Source of the DNA: Christiangramia portivictoriae DSM 23547
GTDB taxonomy: Bacteria > Bacteroidota > Bacteroidia > Flavobacteriales > Flavobacteriaceae
DNA: 64,000 nt
NCBI RefSeq assembly: GCF_000423045.1
Contig: NZ_AUHF01000001.1
Location: 372,001-436,000, forward strand
Direction: 5' to 3'
The position numbers were made by a program, and so were the translations under genes. The notes under the pieces were generated by a model. That model did not search any database and had not been told where the DNA came from. It worked only from the letters and a program-made list of their open reading frames with translations. Positions within the stretch are counted from its first letter, which is position 1, and each line of letters begins with the position of its first letter. Shown here in pieces: positions 36,915-45,335 of the stretch.

Positions 36915-38044
36915 ATATTTGGGCTTACCAGACTTTCATGTACATACATAGAACGGTCGAGGCTATCACGAACATGGTACCAGTCGGCCGTTTTTCCCTG
37001 CACAAACAACAATTCGCCATTTCTGGCAGTTTTCATGATTTTGGAATTGCTGGAGGCAGCTTTATTGCGCAAATTAGCTTTGGAGGAATTTACTCTTAGT
37101 TGTTGCGCGATTTCAGTATTCTTCGGAATAGTTTCTTCCATACTTTCTGTTTTATAAACAAAACCCAGAGGATCGATTGCTCCTGTATTCCTGCGGTAAA
37201 TTCCGAAGTGCAAATGCGGGGGAGTGGTTCTGGCATTTCCTGTATTGCCAACAAATCCAAGAGTATCACCGGTTTTAACCGAATTGAGATGAGGAACAAT
37301 ACTATCCAGGTGAGCGTAGTACAGGGACTGGGAGCGTTTGGAATCCCGTAGCCAGACCTGTTTACCACCAAGACCCTTTTCTCCGGAATAGCCTATTCTT
37401 CCAGAAGTCGTAGCGATCACCGGCGTTCCACGATCAGCAAAAATATCGATGCCTTCATGATCACGTTTACCACCATCCCGAATATCTCCCCAGTAACTCC
37501 CAATATCTGCATTGTTCCCGCCGGCAACCGGAAATTCATAAGCAGGTTGAATAGAAAGTTGAACGGTAAATGCCGTATGAGCTTCAATTTCTGGCTGAAA
37601 GATCACTTTATAGAGTCCGTTTTCTTCCACTTCGTAGGAAACAGAACCTTCAGATTTAGGTTTTAGAACCTGTTCAAATTTCTTAGTTTGTTTGTTACGA
37701 CGGTAGATTTCAGTAAAAATAAGGGTAGAGGAGGTGTCGGTTTTAAAATTGGTGTTCAGGATTTCTCCTGGTTTAAGATAAGCCTGGTAAGAGTAAACAG
37801 CGAAGCTTTTCGGTTTTAATTTTCCAGCTTCGGTATACGGCATTTCAACTTCGATACTATCATTTAAAGCTTTCTGAATCCTGGTTTCCCATAGGCTGAA
37901 TAATTCATCTGAAATATCGTGATCACGCTGGTACTTTTCTTTTTCTGAAAGACCAGATATAAGGTCCTCTGCTTTTTCCAGTTGTGAACAGCCAGAAATT
38001 AGTATCAGGACAAGAATAAAACTTAGATTACGCAGTTGCTTCAT
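36911..38044 (-). CDS. M23-family peptidase lipoprotein with SH3-like C-terminal domain
   Basis: 377 aa from the ATG at 38044, which has GGAG eight bases upstream; an ATG four codons earlier is less likely. Lipoprotein signal ends LISGC (Cys19). The LytM/M23 zinc peptidase domain has GGKRDHEGIDIFADRGTP (His and Asp ligands, ~190-207) and HLHFGIY (His ligand, ~275). A bacterial SH3-like domain closes the protein (NLRNKAASSNSKIMK, ~320). Predicted to cut peptidoglycan cross-links at the cell envelope. Last gene of the panC-to-M23 minus-strand run. Confidence 0.9.
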   Translation of the reverse strand: MKQLRNLSFILVLILISGCSQLEKAEDLISGLSEKEKYQRDHDISDELFSLWETRIQKALNDSIEVEMPYTEAGKLKPKSFAVYSYQAYLKPGEILNTNFKTDTSSTLIFTEIYRRNKQTKKFEQVLKPKSEGSVSYEVEENGLYKVIFQPEIEAHTAFTVQLSIQPAYEFPVAGGNNADIGSYWGDIRDGGKRDHEGIDIFADRGTPVIATTSGRIGYSGEKGLGGKQVWLRDSKRSQSLYYAHLDSIVPHLNSVKTGDTLGFVGNTGNARTTPPHLHFGIYRRNTGAIDPLGFVYKTESMEETIPKNTEIAQQLRVNSSKANLRNKAASSNSKIMKTARNGELLFVQGKTADWYHVRDSLDRSMYVHESLVSPNI

Positions 38045-38077
38045 ATCAAGCTCCATATACGCAGCAATTATGCCAGT

Positions 38078-39442
38078 CTATTCAAAAAGATGCTTTACCA
38101 CATCTTCGATCTTGGAAACTTTAATAACCCTTATATGAGTTTCAGATTTGGGGAATTTATTTTGCCTGGATACCATAATGCTGGCAAATCCAAGTTTTTC
38201 GGCCTCCAATATTCGCTGTTCAACCCTGGTCACAGGTCGCACCTCACCGGCAAGGCCGATTTCAGCAGCAAAACAAATATCTTTTGCCAGGGCTATATCC
38301 TCATTGGAAGATAGTATTGCGGTTACCACCGCGAGATCTATCGCAGGATCATCCACACTAATTCCACCAGTCACATTCAGGAAAACATCTTTTGCTCCCA
38401 GCCTGAAGCCAGCTCGTTTCTCGAGAACCGCCAGTAACATATTCAGTCTTTTAGCATTGTAACCCGTGGTAGAGCGTTGTGGTGTTCCATAAACTGCGGT
38501 GCTTACCAGCGCCTGAATTTCGATCATGAGAGGGCGCATTCCTTCGAGTGTGGAAGCTATCGCTGTTCCACTCAAATCCTCATCATTTTTGGAGATAAGT
38601 ATTTCAGAAGGATTATTAACTTCGCGGAGTCCGCTGCCCTGCATTTCATAAATACCCAGCTCGTGAGTGCTTCCGAAGCGATTTTTATGTGCTCTCAGGA
38701 TCCTGTACACATGATTTCGATCGCCCTCAAACTGCAATACGGTATCCACCATATGTTCAAGCACTTTTGGGCCAGCAATACTTCCCTCTTTGGTGATATG
38801 GCCAATTAGAATGACCGGAGTATTGCTTTCTTTCGCAAACTTTATAAGCTCGGCAGTACATTCCCTAATTTGAGAAATACTACCGGGCGCGCTTTCAATA
38901 TAGTCACTATGCAAGGTCTGTATGGAGTCGATAATTACGACTTCAGGCTCGATCTCTTCTACCTGTCGGAAGATATTCTGCGTTTTAGTCTCAGTAAGGA
39001 TAAAACAATTGGCAGGATTCGGGTCGATACGCTCTGCTCGCATCTTAATTTGCTGCTGACTTTCTTCTCCGGAAACGTATAGAACCCTGTATTTTAATTG
39101 CAGGCTAATCTGAAGTAGTAGCGTACTTTTACCAATTCCCGGTTCTCCACCCAGTAAGGTTAGTGATCCCGGAACGAGGCCTCCACCAAGTACTCGATTC
39201 AGCTCATTATTACCTGTGTTCAGGCGATCATGTGGGGTGGTTTCAATATCAGCGATGAGCAATGGTTTGGCTAGTTTTTTAGCTTCTTTACTCGCGCTCG
39301 TTTTCCAGTCCTTTTTTTCAGGTTTGGATACCAGCTCCTCCACTATGGTGTTCCAGTCACCACAACTGTTGCATTTCCCCTGCCATTTTGCGTACTGTGC
39401 ACCACATTTCTGACAATAGAATGTCGTTTTAACCTTCGCCAT
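38078..39442 (-). CDS. radA: DNA repair protein RadA (Sms)
   Basis: 454 aa from the ATG at 39442. Branch migration helicase of recombination. N-terminal C4 zinc finger CQKCGAQYAKWQGKCNSCG (8-26 approx.), RecA-like ATPase with Walker A GGEPGIGKSTLL (~95), the RadA-specific KNRFGSTHELG (~250), and a Lon-protease-like C-terminal domain (~300-450) without the Lon Ser/Lys dyad. Intact and of standard length. Lies 18 nt after the esterase-like gene. Confidence 0.97.
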   Translation of the reverse strand: MAKVKTTFYCQKCGAQYAKWQGKCNSCGDWNTIVEELVSKPEKKDWKTSASKEAKKLAKPLLIADIETTPHDRLNTGNNELNRVLGGGLVPGSLTLLGGEPGIGKSTLLLQISLQLKYRVLYVSGEESQQQIKMRAERIDPNPANCFILTETKTQNIFRQVEEIEPEVVIIDSIQTLHSDYIESAPGSISQIRECTAELIKFAKESNTPVILIGHITKEGSIAGPKVLEHMVDTVLQFEGDRNHVYRILRAHKNRFGSTHELGIYEMQGSGLREVNNPSEILISKNDEDLSGTAIASTLEGMRPLMIEIQALVSTAVYGTPQRSTTGYNAKRLNMLLAVLEKRAGFRLGAKDVFLNVTGGISVDDPAIDLAVVTAILSSNEDIALAKDICFAAEIGLAGEVRPVTRVEQRILEAEKLGFASIMVSRQNKFPKSETHIRVIKVSKIEDVVKHLFE

Positions 39443-39460
39443 TTTCAAAATTATATACTG

Positions 39461-40606
39461 CTAATAACCGAAATCTTTTTTGATTGCATCTGCCTTTTCA
39501 AGCATATAATCTGCATCCAGAAACGCGATACTTTTCTGTCCGTAGGCATTTTGATACATACGCATGGCCTTTTTAGGATTGCCGGTTTCTTCTTCATGCC
39601 GCGCTTCGAAAAAGGTTCCCAACATGGTTCCGGGATAATGATCAAAAGCCAGTTTGTAAAGATCCTTGTAGGCTTCCCAGTTCCTGGTCTTTTCAATAGC
39701 ATTGTAAACTGCCATAAAATCATTGATGCTAATTTGTCTTTTTAGGCCATAAAGTTCTTCAATCGACTGATATTTTTCGGTAAGGTATTGAGTGGGAGAA
39801 ATGGAAGTCTGTAATAGGATCTCGTTATAATCTTTGGTAGAGATCGGGCGATAGATCTCAAACATGCTGGATATGGCAGAAGGGATAGCCTTACCCACCA
39901 GCGAGTAATGAGATTCTCCAGTGAACTCCTCGAATTTATAGGAGACCAGCTTGTTGTTGATGTTTTGAAGCTGATTGTCTAAACTGGCAATTCCAGATTT
40001 TAATGCAGGAATATCCTCGTTGGAAGTTGCCATGTAAAACCATTTTTTTGATTCTGAAGTTTCCAGGGCTTCGGTAACCCAGTTCGCAACTTCTGGTGCA
40101 AGATCGGGACTCAGGTTGATGTAGCCTTTGAAAATAGGTTCTTTTTTCAGAAGGTAATAATTGATGAAATTTGCAGTAAAATCGTGTCCCACGATCATTC
40201 TGAAACTGGTTGTTCTGTATTTTTGATCAAGGTTTGCCAGTAATTCCATTCCAATAAATTCGAAGAATTTGGCACCTTTATCCACAGGGAGAGAATTCTC
40301 GCCATACGATGTGTCTTCCATACGAATTCCATCCTGGTTCACACCTACAATGATCATTTCGGGAATATCCTTCCAGTAAGAATAATAATCGACCATCCCA
40401 GCTACAGGTTCAAACAAATAGTCGCCATCCAGAACGACTACCACCGGGTATCTTTTTTCTGAATTCTGCTCGTAATTTCTTGGTAGCTGGATCTTGATCT
40501 CTCTTCGTTCTCCCAGTTTCTGGGAATTGATGGTCTCATGCAGGATCTGCGACCAGCTTACTAACGGCAGGATAAGTGCCATTAGCATGGTTGATAAACG
40601 TTTCAT
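39461..40606 (-). CDS. Secreted alpha/beta-hydrolase (esterase D-like) with Asp in the nucleophile elbow
   Basis: 381 aa. Signal peptide ~1-20 (ALILPLVSWSQ). The region ~30-250 fits the esterase D/enterochelin-esterase fold (RYPVVVVLDGDYLFEPV near 52-66, then MIVGHDFTANF near 137-147). At the elbow the family GxSxG Ser is Asp142: the codon reads GAT, giving GHDFTA. The C-terminal part (~290-381) is a TPR-like helical tail (DHYPGTMLGTFFEARHEEETG). Ser-to-Asp suggests either a non-hydrolytic role or a different chemistry. Second-last but one gene in the panC-radA-M23 run. Confidence 0.75.
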   Translation of the reverse strand: MKRLSTMLMALILPLVSWSQILHETINSQKLGERREIKIQLPRNYEQNSEKRYPVVVVLDGDYLFEPVAGMVDYYSYWKDIPEMIIVGVNQDGIRMEDTSYGENSLPVDKGAKFFEFIGMELLANLDQKYRTTSFRMIVGHDFTANFINYYLLKKEPIFKGYINLSPDLAPEVANWVTEALETSESKKWFYMATSNEDIPALKSGIASLDNQLQNINNKLVSYKFEEFTGESHYSLVGKAIPSAISSMFEIYRPISTKDYNEILLQTSISPTQYLTEKYQSIEELYGLKRQISINDFMAVYNAIEKTRNWEAYKDLYKLAFDHYPGTMLGTFFEARHEEETGNPKKAMRMYQNAYGQKSIAFLDADYMLEKADAIKKDFGY

Positions 40607-40641
40607 AGGTGTAGTATTGATTCGGACGGGAAAGGTAAGTA

Positions 40642-41607
40642 TTATTTCCTGTTATTAAAAAGGGGCAGGAAGATAAATGAGAGTCCGCCAAACAACACAA
40701 CCACAGCAGTTTGAGTTGCCCAAGAGATCCATCCAAGAGCCTCTGCGGCATGTGATTCGATTCCAAAAAACATGAGAATTCCGCCAACGGCCAGTGGATA
40801 CACTCCAATTCCTCCATTGGTTGCTGAAACCGCAAAACTTCCTACAACGAATGCCGCCAGAATAGTTCCCGGAGTGGCATCAGCAGTCTCAGGGACGCTG
40901 AGTTTAATGACGAAGAACATGCAGAGATACATTGACCAGATAAATATAGTATGCCCTATAAATGCCCATTTCTGGCGCATGCTTAGAATACTTTTCATCC
41001 CTTCCAACAGGCCTTTTGCCAGCTTCTTTATTTTTCTGAATGGTCCCCAATTCGATCTTTTGATAACTGTAAGGCCTAAAATCCCAATTCCAACTAAACC
41101 GAGGAATATAAGCAGTGTATTCACGGGTTTGATGTTCTGCTCATGGAGGTATCCCAACAGATCATCTGTTTGTAATATGAGCGCCACTCCTATTATAAGC
41201 ATCAAAATAAGAAGATCAGCGACTCTTTCAGAAATAATGGTTCCAAAACCTTTTTCGAACGGAACTTTTTCGTAGGTCGTAAGAGTTGCAGCTCGTAATA
41301 CTTCACCAGACCTTGGAATTCCGAAGTTAGCCAGATAGGCGACCATGACTGCCATAAAGCGATTTGGGAGTCGGGTATGGTAACCCATGGGCTCCAGCAT
41401 GAATTTCCAGCGATAGGCCCTGGAAAAGTGAGAGAGTGTTCCCAGAACGAAAGAAACAGCTATCCAGAACTTGTTGGCATCAACAATACTCTGCCACAGG
41501 CTTTCACGTTCCTGAGCCGTGGAGCTCTGTAGTGAATACCATACCAAAAAAATCCCCAGGAATAAGGGGACACTAATTTTGAGAAACTTCTTGAATTTTT
41601 TGTTCAA
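40642..41607 (-). CDS. Lysylphosphatidylglycerol synthase TM-region (UPF0104/flippase-like) protein
   Basis: 321 aa. About eight membrane segments. The arrangement (FWIAVSFVLGTLSHFSRAYRW near 50-70, TNGGIGVYPLAVGGI near 260-275) is that of the LPG_synthase_TM family, the flippase-like domain of MprF. The tRNA-dependent lysyl-transferase domain is absent, so it does not make lysyl-PG by itself. Role unknown; position between panD and the esterase is a typical flavobacterial order. Confidence 0.82.
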   Translation of the reverse strand: MNKKFKKFLKISVPLFLGIFLVWYSLQSSTAQERESLWQSIVDANKFWIAVSFVLGTLSHFSRAYRWKFMLEPMGYHTRLPNRFMAVMVAYLANFGIPRSGEVLRAATLTTYEKVPFEKGFGTIISERVADLLILMLIIGVALILQTDDLLGYLHEQNIKPVNTLLIFLGLVGIGILGLTVIKRSNWGPFRKIKKLAKGLLEGMKSILSMRQKWAFIGHTIFIWSMYLCMFFVIKLSVPETADATPGTILAAFVVGSFAVSATNGGIGVYPLAVGGILMFFGIESHAAEALGWISWATQTAVVVLFGGLSFIFLPLFNNRK

Positions 41608-41611
41608 TGAT

Positions 41612-41965
41612 CTATTTCAAAAGATTGGTTTCTTCATCAGGAAATACCAGTGATGGTTTAAAACTTCTGGCTTCTTCCAATTCCATTATTCCGTAAGCGA
41701 TGATGATCAAAACATCACCTTTGGCCACTTTTCGAGCTGCAGCGCCATTCAAAGTGATCTCTCCTGAATTACGCGGACCAGGAATTACATAAGTTTCCAG
41801 ACGTTCGCCATTATTATTATTAACAATCTGCACCTTTTCGCCTTCAATAATATTAGCTGCTTCCATCAAATCCTCATCGATAGTGATACTACCAATATAA
41901 TTTAGATCTGCGCCGGTTACTTTAACTCTGTGAATTTTGGATTTTACTACGTGAATCTGCATCAT
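41612..41965 (-). CDS. panD: Aspartate 1-decarboxylase
   Basis: 117 aa. Makes beta-alanine from aspartate for pantothenate. Pyruvoyl enzyme: the self-cleavage site is Gly-Ser in [12 protein letters not shown]. With the second of the two adjacent ATGs (41962) the Ser is residue 25, exactly as in E. coli PanD, so that start is preferred by numbering; both ATGs are adjacent. Separated from panC by 3 nt. Confidence 0.95.
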   Translation of the reverse strand: MMQIHVVKSKIHRVKVTGADLNYIGSITIDEDLMEAANIIEGEKVQIVNNNNGERLETYVIPGPRNSGEITLNGAAARKVAKGDVLIIIAYGIMELEEARSFKPSLVFPDEETNLLK

Positions 41966-41968
41966 GAA

Positions 41969-42820
41969 TTAATTGTTCAGAGCAATGTTATCGATAAGAC
42001 GAATTCCGTCTGCATACACCGCGATGAATGCTCTGTATTGTTTTTCTTTTTCTTTGGTTTCAATTTTTTCAAGACTTTCGGTCTCGGCGATCATAAAATA
42101 TTCCAGTTCCAGTACTTCCTGATCCTGAAAAGCTGCCTCGACCCAGTCTGTCACTTCTTTAGCACTTTTTGTGCCAAATAGCTCACTGGCAGTTTGCAGG
42201 GTCTTATAGATAAAAGCCGCTTCCTGCCTGTTCGCATCGGTTAGACGCTCATTTCGAGAGGACCTTGCAAGTCCGTTTTCTTCCCTTAGAATAGGACAAC
42301 CAATTATTTCTACTGGTAATTTGGTAAGCGCTGTTAGTTTGCGAATAATTTGCAGTTGCTGAAAATCCTTTTCGCCGAAAAAAGCCTTGTCAGGTTCTGT
42401 AGCTTCAAAAAGTTTTTTAACCACGGTTCCAACGCCGTTAAAATGACCATTTCTGAATTTCCCTTCCATGACATTCTCCAATCCACCAAAATCAAACTGT
42501 TGTGAAACGATGCTGCCATCATAAAGCTCGTTCGCATTGGGACTGAAAACCCATAAATTTTCGAATTTAGTTTGAAGCAAGGCGATATCGCGATCGAGGT
42601 TTCGGGGATATTTCTCCAGATCATCCGGGTCGTCAAACTGTGTTGGATTCACAAAAATAGATACTACAACCTGGTCTGTTTGTTGCTTTGCGAAATCTAC
42701 CAGGGATAGATGACCTTCATGTAAAGCGCCCATGGTTGGCACCAGTCCGATGCTCTTTTCTTCAGATTTCTTCTTGCGAATAGCCTCAAGTAAACGTCCT
42801 TTCTCCCTAAAAACCTGCAT
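41969..42820 (-). CDS. panC: Pantothenate synthetase
   Basis: 283 aa. Joins beta-alanine and pantoate using ATP. Adenylate-forming fold with the HIGH-like PTMGALHEGHLSL (~29-41) and the downstream SSRNERL, the KMSKS-equivalent loop. First gene of the minus-strand run; panB is not in the window. A minus-strand -7 box is found upstream, back to back with the glycogen-synthase-like gene promoter. Confidence 0.96.
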   Translation of the reverse strand: MQVFREKGRLLEAIRKKKSEEKSIGLVPTMGALHEGHLSLVDFAKQQTDQVVVSIFVNPTQFDDPDDLEKYPRNLDRDIALLQTKFENLWVFSPNANELYDGSIVSQQFDFGGLENVMEGKFRNGHFNGVGTVVKKLFEATEPDKAFFGEKDFQQLQIIRKLTALTKLPVEIIGCPILREENGLARSSRNERLTDANRQEAAFIYKTLQTASELFGTKSAKEVTDWVEAAFQDQEVLELEYFMIAETESLEKIETKEKEKQYRAFIAVYADGIRLIDNIALNN

Positions 42821-42843
42821 TTTATTTTAAAATTAACAGCGTG

Positions 42844-42851
42844 CAAACTTA
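42844..42851 (-). promoter_or_regulatory. panC -7 box
   Basis: Minus strand reads TAAGTTTG, a perfect TAnnTTTG; leader to the panC ATG (42820) ~18 nt. Confidence 0.5.
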
Positions 42852-42882
42852 ATATATCTGTGGCAATCTGCATAAAATTTTG

Positions 42883-42890
42883 TAATTTTG
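42883..42890 (+). promoter_or_regulatory. -7 box of the glycogen-synthase-like gene
   Basis: TAATTTTG, perfect TAnnTTTG, ~36 nt of leader to the ATG (42931). Divergent from the panC promoter 32 nt away. Confidence 0.5.
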
Positions 42891-42930
42891 CGTGTTTTTT
42901 ATTCGGAAACGTAACTAAAGCAAAGAATAT

Positions 42931-43746
42931 ATGAAAGATAAGAGAGTGTTATACGTCTCGTCTGAAGTTATACCGTACCTACCTGAAACCGATATCTCAT
43001 CTACTTCCTTTGAAGCCGCAAAAATGGTTAATAACCTTGGCGGACAGATAAGGATCTTTATGCCAAGATTCGGAAATATTAATGAAAGAAGGCACCAGTT
43101 ACATGAAGTGATACGATTATCTGGGATGAACCTGGTGATCAATGATCTTGATATGCCCTTAATTATTAAAGTTGCCTCCATTCCGAAGGAAAGAATGCAG
43201 GTTTACTTTATAGATAATGAAGACTATTTCAAAAGGAAGGCGACTTTAACAGATGAAGATGGCAATCTCTTTCCAGACAACGATGAAAGAGCTATTTTCT
43301 TTGCAAAAGGTGTCATTGAAACGGTTAAGAAATTGAACTGGTCTCCAGATATTATTCATGTACATGGATGGCTGTCATCTCTTCTCCCTCTTTATCTAAG
43401 AAACTACTATGGAAATGAGCCATTGTTTCGTGATGCAAAAATTGTGACCTCTGTCTACAATCAAAGTTTCGATGGAACGTTAGATGAAGAACTACGTGAG
43501 AAAATTTTGTTCGATGGTTTCGAAAATGCGAATGTAAAGCATTTAAAAACCCCGAACTTCGTAAATATTTTGAAGACGGCGGTAGATAACTCAGATGCTG
43601 TAGTAATGGGTGGTGACAATGTGCCTGAAGAATTGCAGGATTATGTCAAGAAGATCAACAAACCAGTTCTTCCATTCACCGAAAAAGAAAATTTCTCTCA
43701 CGCGTATCAGGAATTTTATGACACTAAAGTATTGTCAGAATCGTAA
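42931..43746 (+). CDS. Glycogen/starch synthase-like protein, N-terminal GT5 domain only
   Basis: 271 aa. Matches only the N-terminal Rossmann domain of GT5 glycogen synthases (VLYVSSEVIPYLP, IIHVHGWLSSLLPLYLR). Full-length enzymes are ~470-500 aa; the whole C-terminal ADP-glucose-binding domain is absent. The usual N-terminal KxGGL substrate-loop is not present. Conserved as a stand-alone gene in Bacteroidota next to panC and DUF4270, where it is annotated glycogen synthase. A catalytic role is doubtful. It is followed 12 nt later by the DUF4270 gene. Confidence 0.7.
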   Translation: MKDKRVLYVSSEVIPYLPETDISSTSFEAAKMVNNLGGQIRIFMPRFGNINERRHQLHEVIRLSGMNLVINDLDMPLIIKVASIPKERMQVYFIDNEDYFKRKATLTDEDGNLFPDNDERAIFFAKGVIETVKKLNWSPDIIHVHGWLSSLLPLYLRNYYGNEPLFRDAKIVTSVYNQSFDGTLDEELREKILFDGFENANVKHLKTPNFVNILKTAVDNSDAVVMGGDNVPEELQDYVKKINKPVLPFTEKENFSHAYQEFYDTKVLSES

Positions 43747-43758
43747 GAAAAATTTTAA

Positions 43759-45330
43759 ATGAGATTAAATAAATTATTGAGAATAACAGTCTTTATGGCT
43801 GTTATTTCCGCTTTTGTAGGTTGTGATGAGGATTTTTCAGAAATAGGAGGAGAGATCATTAATAACCCTTCCAATGTCGAAGTTCTGGAGTTCAATGTGA
43901 ATGCCTACACCAAAAAGCTTAATTCAGTTCAAACCAATAACTCATCCAATTTCTTTCTTGGAGTTACTAAAAACGAATTATACGGTACATCTGTTGCCAG
44001 TATTGTAAGTGAACTGAGACTTTCTGCATTGGATCCAGATTTTGGAGATAATGTAGAGCTGGATAGCGTTGTGCTTAAAATTCCTTATTATTCTTCTGAA
44101 GCGTCTACTTCAGGTGATGAAGAAATCACTTATGATCTTGATTCCATTTATGGAAATGGATCTTTCAAATTATCTGTTTTTGAAACTAACTTTTTGCTGA
44201 ATGACCTCGATCCGGATGCTGGATTTGAGTCCGCTCAAAGATATTATTCAGATCAGAAACAACTATTTGAACAGAACATAGTAGGACCTGTGATTTATAC
44301 AGAAGAGAATTTCACACCTTCGGCATTGGCTTTTGATTCCTATGAAGTTGGAGAAGATGGAACAGATACCATCGCAAATGCACCGTCTTTCAGGTTAAAA
44401 TTGCCGGTAGATTACTTTGAAACCAAAATAATCAATAAAGAAGGTTCCTCGGAATTATCTTCAAATACAGATTTCAGAAATTACTTCAGAAACCTGTATT
44501 TTAAAGCAGAGGAGAATGGAACTGAAGGTTCACAGATTTTCTTTAATTTGAATACTCAGGATGCCAAAATCACTTTGTATTACCGCAGCGACCGTGAGAT
44601 CGATGATGAACTCCAGGAAGATGTGCGAGGCAGTTATACTCTTAATTTTGCGTCTGGAAATCGAGTGAATCTTCTGGAAGGAGCGTATCCGGCTGAGGTT
44701 TTACAGGAAATCCAGGCACAATCTTCAGAAACCGGCTCTGAAAATCTATATATTAAGGGTCAACAGGGAAGTATGGCAGTGATTGAGCTTTTTCCAGACA
44801 CTTTGGATCTTCAGGATCTAAGATCTCAGGATCTTTTGATCAATGAAGCGACATTAGAGTTCTTTGTGAACAGAGATATTTACCAAGGCGAAAATCCAGA
44901 TCGTTTATATTTGTATGATTTTACGAATAACATTTTTATTCGGGATTATGCGCTGGATCTGTCTGTGAATGCGGCTGATCCCTCTACAAGTTTGTCGACT
45001 TTTTCAAGTCCGTTACAGGTAGAAGAAGGTGAAGATGGTTATTATTACACGTTAAGAATAACGAATCATTTATCCAATATCTTAAATGATGATGGTGATA
45101 ATGTGAAGTTAGGCCTGGTGGCAGTACCAAATATCAATACTGTGGTTTCAAGATCAAGTCAGGGAGCGATCGCTGGATCCTTGAACTCTGTAGTAAGAAA
45201 TTCTGAAGAACTTACCAGGATACCTACAGGTTCTGTTCTAACTCCGAACGGTACCGTACTACACGGAAGCAATTCCGCAGATGAAGATAAGAGATTGAAA
45301 TTGAGAATATATTATACCAACTATAATTAA
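43759..45330 (+). CDS. DUF4270 outer-membrane lipoprotein
   Basis: 523 aa. Lipoprotein signal ends FVGC (Cys22), followed at once by Asp-Glu-Asp, the acidic pattern reported to send Bacteroidota lipoproteins to the cell surface. The rest is beta-rich and acidic (SVVLKIPYYSSEA, EATLEFFVNRDIYQG) as in the DUF4270 family. Function unknown. Five bases separate it from glmS, and it follows the GT5-like gene directly, so the three are likely one transcript. Confidence 0.82.
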   Translation: MRLNKLLRITVFMAVISAFVGCDEDFSEIGGEIINNPSNVEVLEFNVNAYTKKLNSVQTNNSSNFFLGVTKNELYGTSVASIVSELRLSALDPDFGDNVELDSVVLKIPYYSSEASTSGDEEITYDLDSIYGNGSFKLSVFETNFLLNDLDPDAGFESAQRYYSDQKQLFEQNIVGPVIYTEENFTPSALAFDSYEVGEDGTDTIANAPSFRLKLPVDYFETKIINKEGSSELSSNTDFRNYFRNLYFKAEENGTEGSQIFFNLNTQDAKITLYYRSDREIDDELQEDVRGSYTLNFASGNRVNLLEGAYPAEVLQEIQAQSSETGSENLYIKGQQGSMAVIELFPDTLDLQDLRSQDLLINEATLEFFVNRDIYQGENPDRLYLYDFTNNIFIRDYALDLSVNAADPSTSLSTFSSPLQVEEGEDGYYYTLRITNHLSNILNDDGDNVKLGLVAVPNINTVVSRSSQGAIAGSLNSVVRNSEELTRIPTGSVLTPNGTVLHGSNSADEDKRLKLRIYYTNYN

Positions 45331-45335
45331 GAAAT

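Noticed and set aside
45331-45335. glmS ribozyme/riboswitch
   Set aside because: Only five bases separate DUF4270 and glmS, so no ribozyme can fit.
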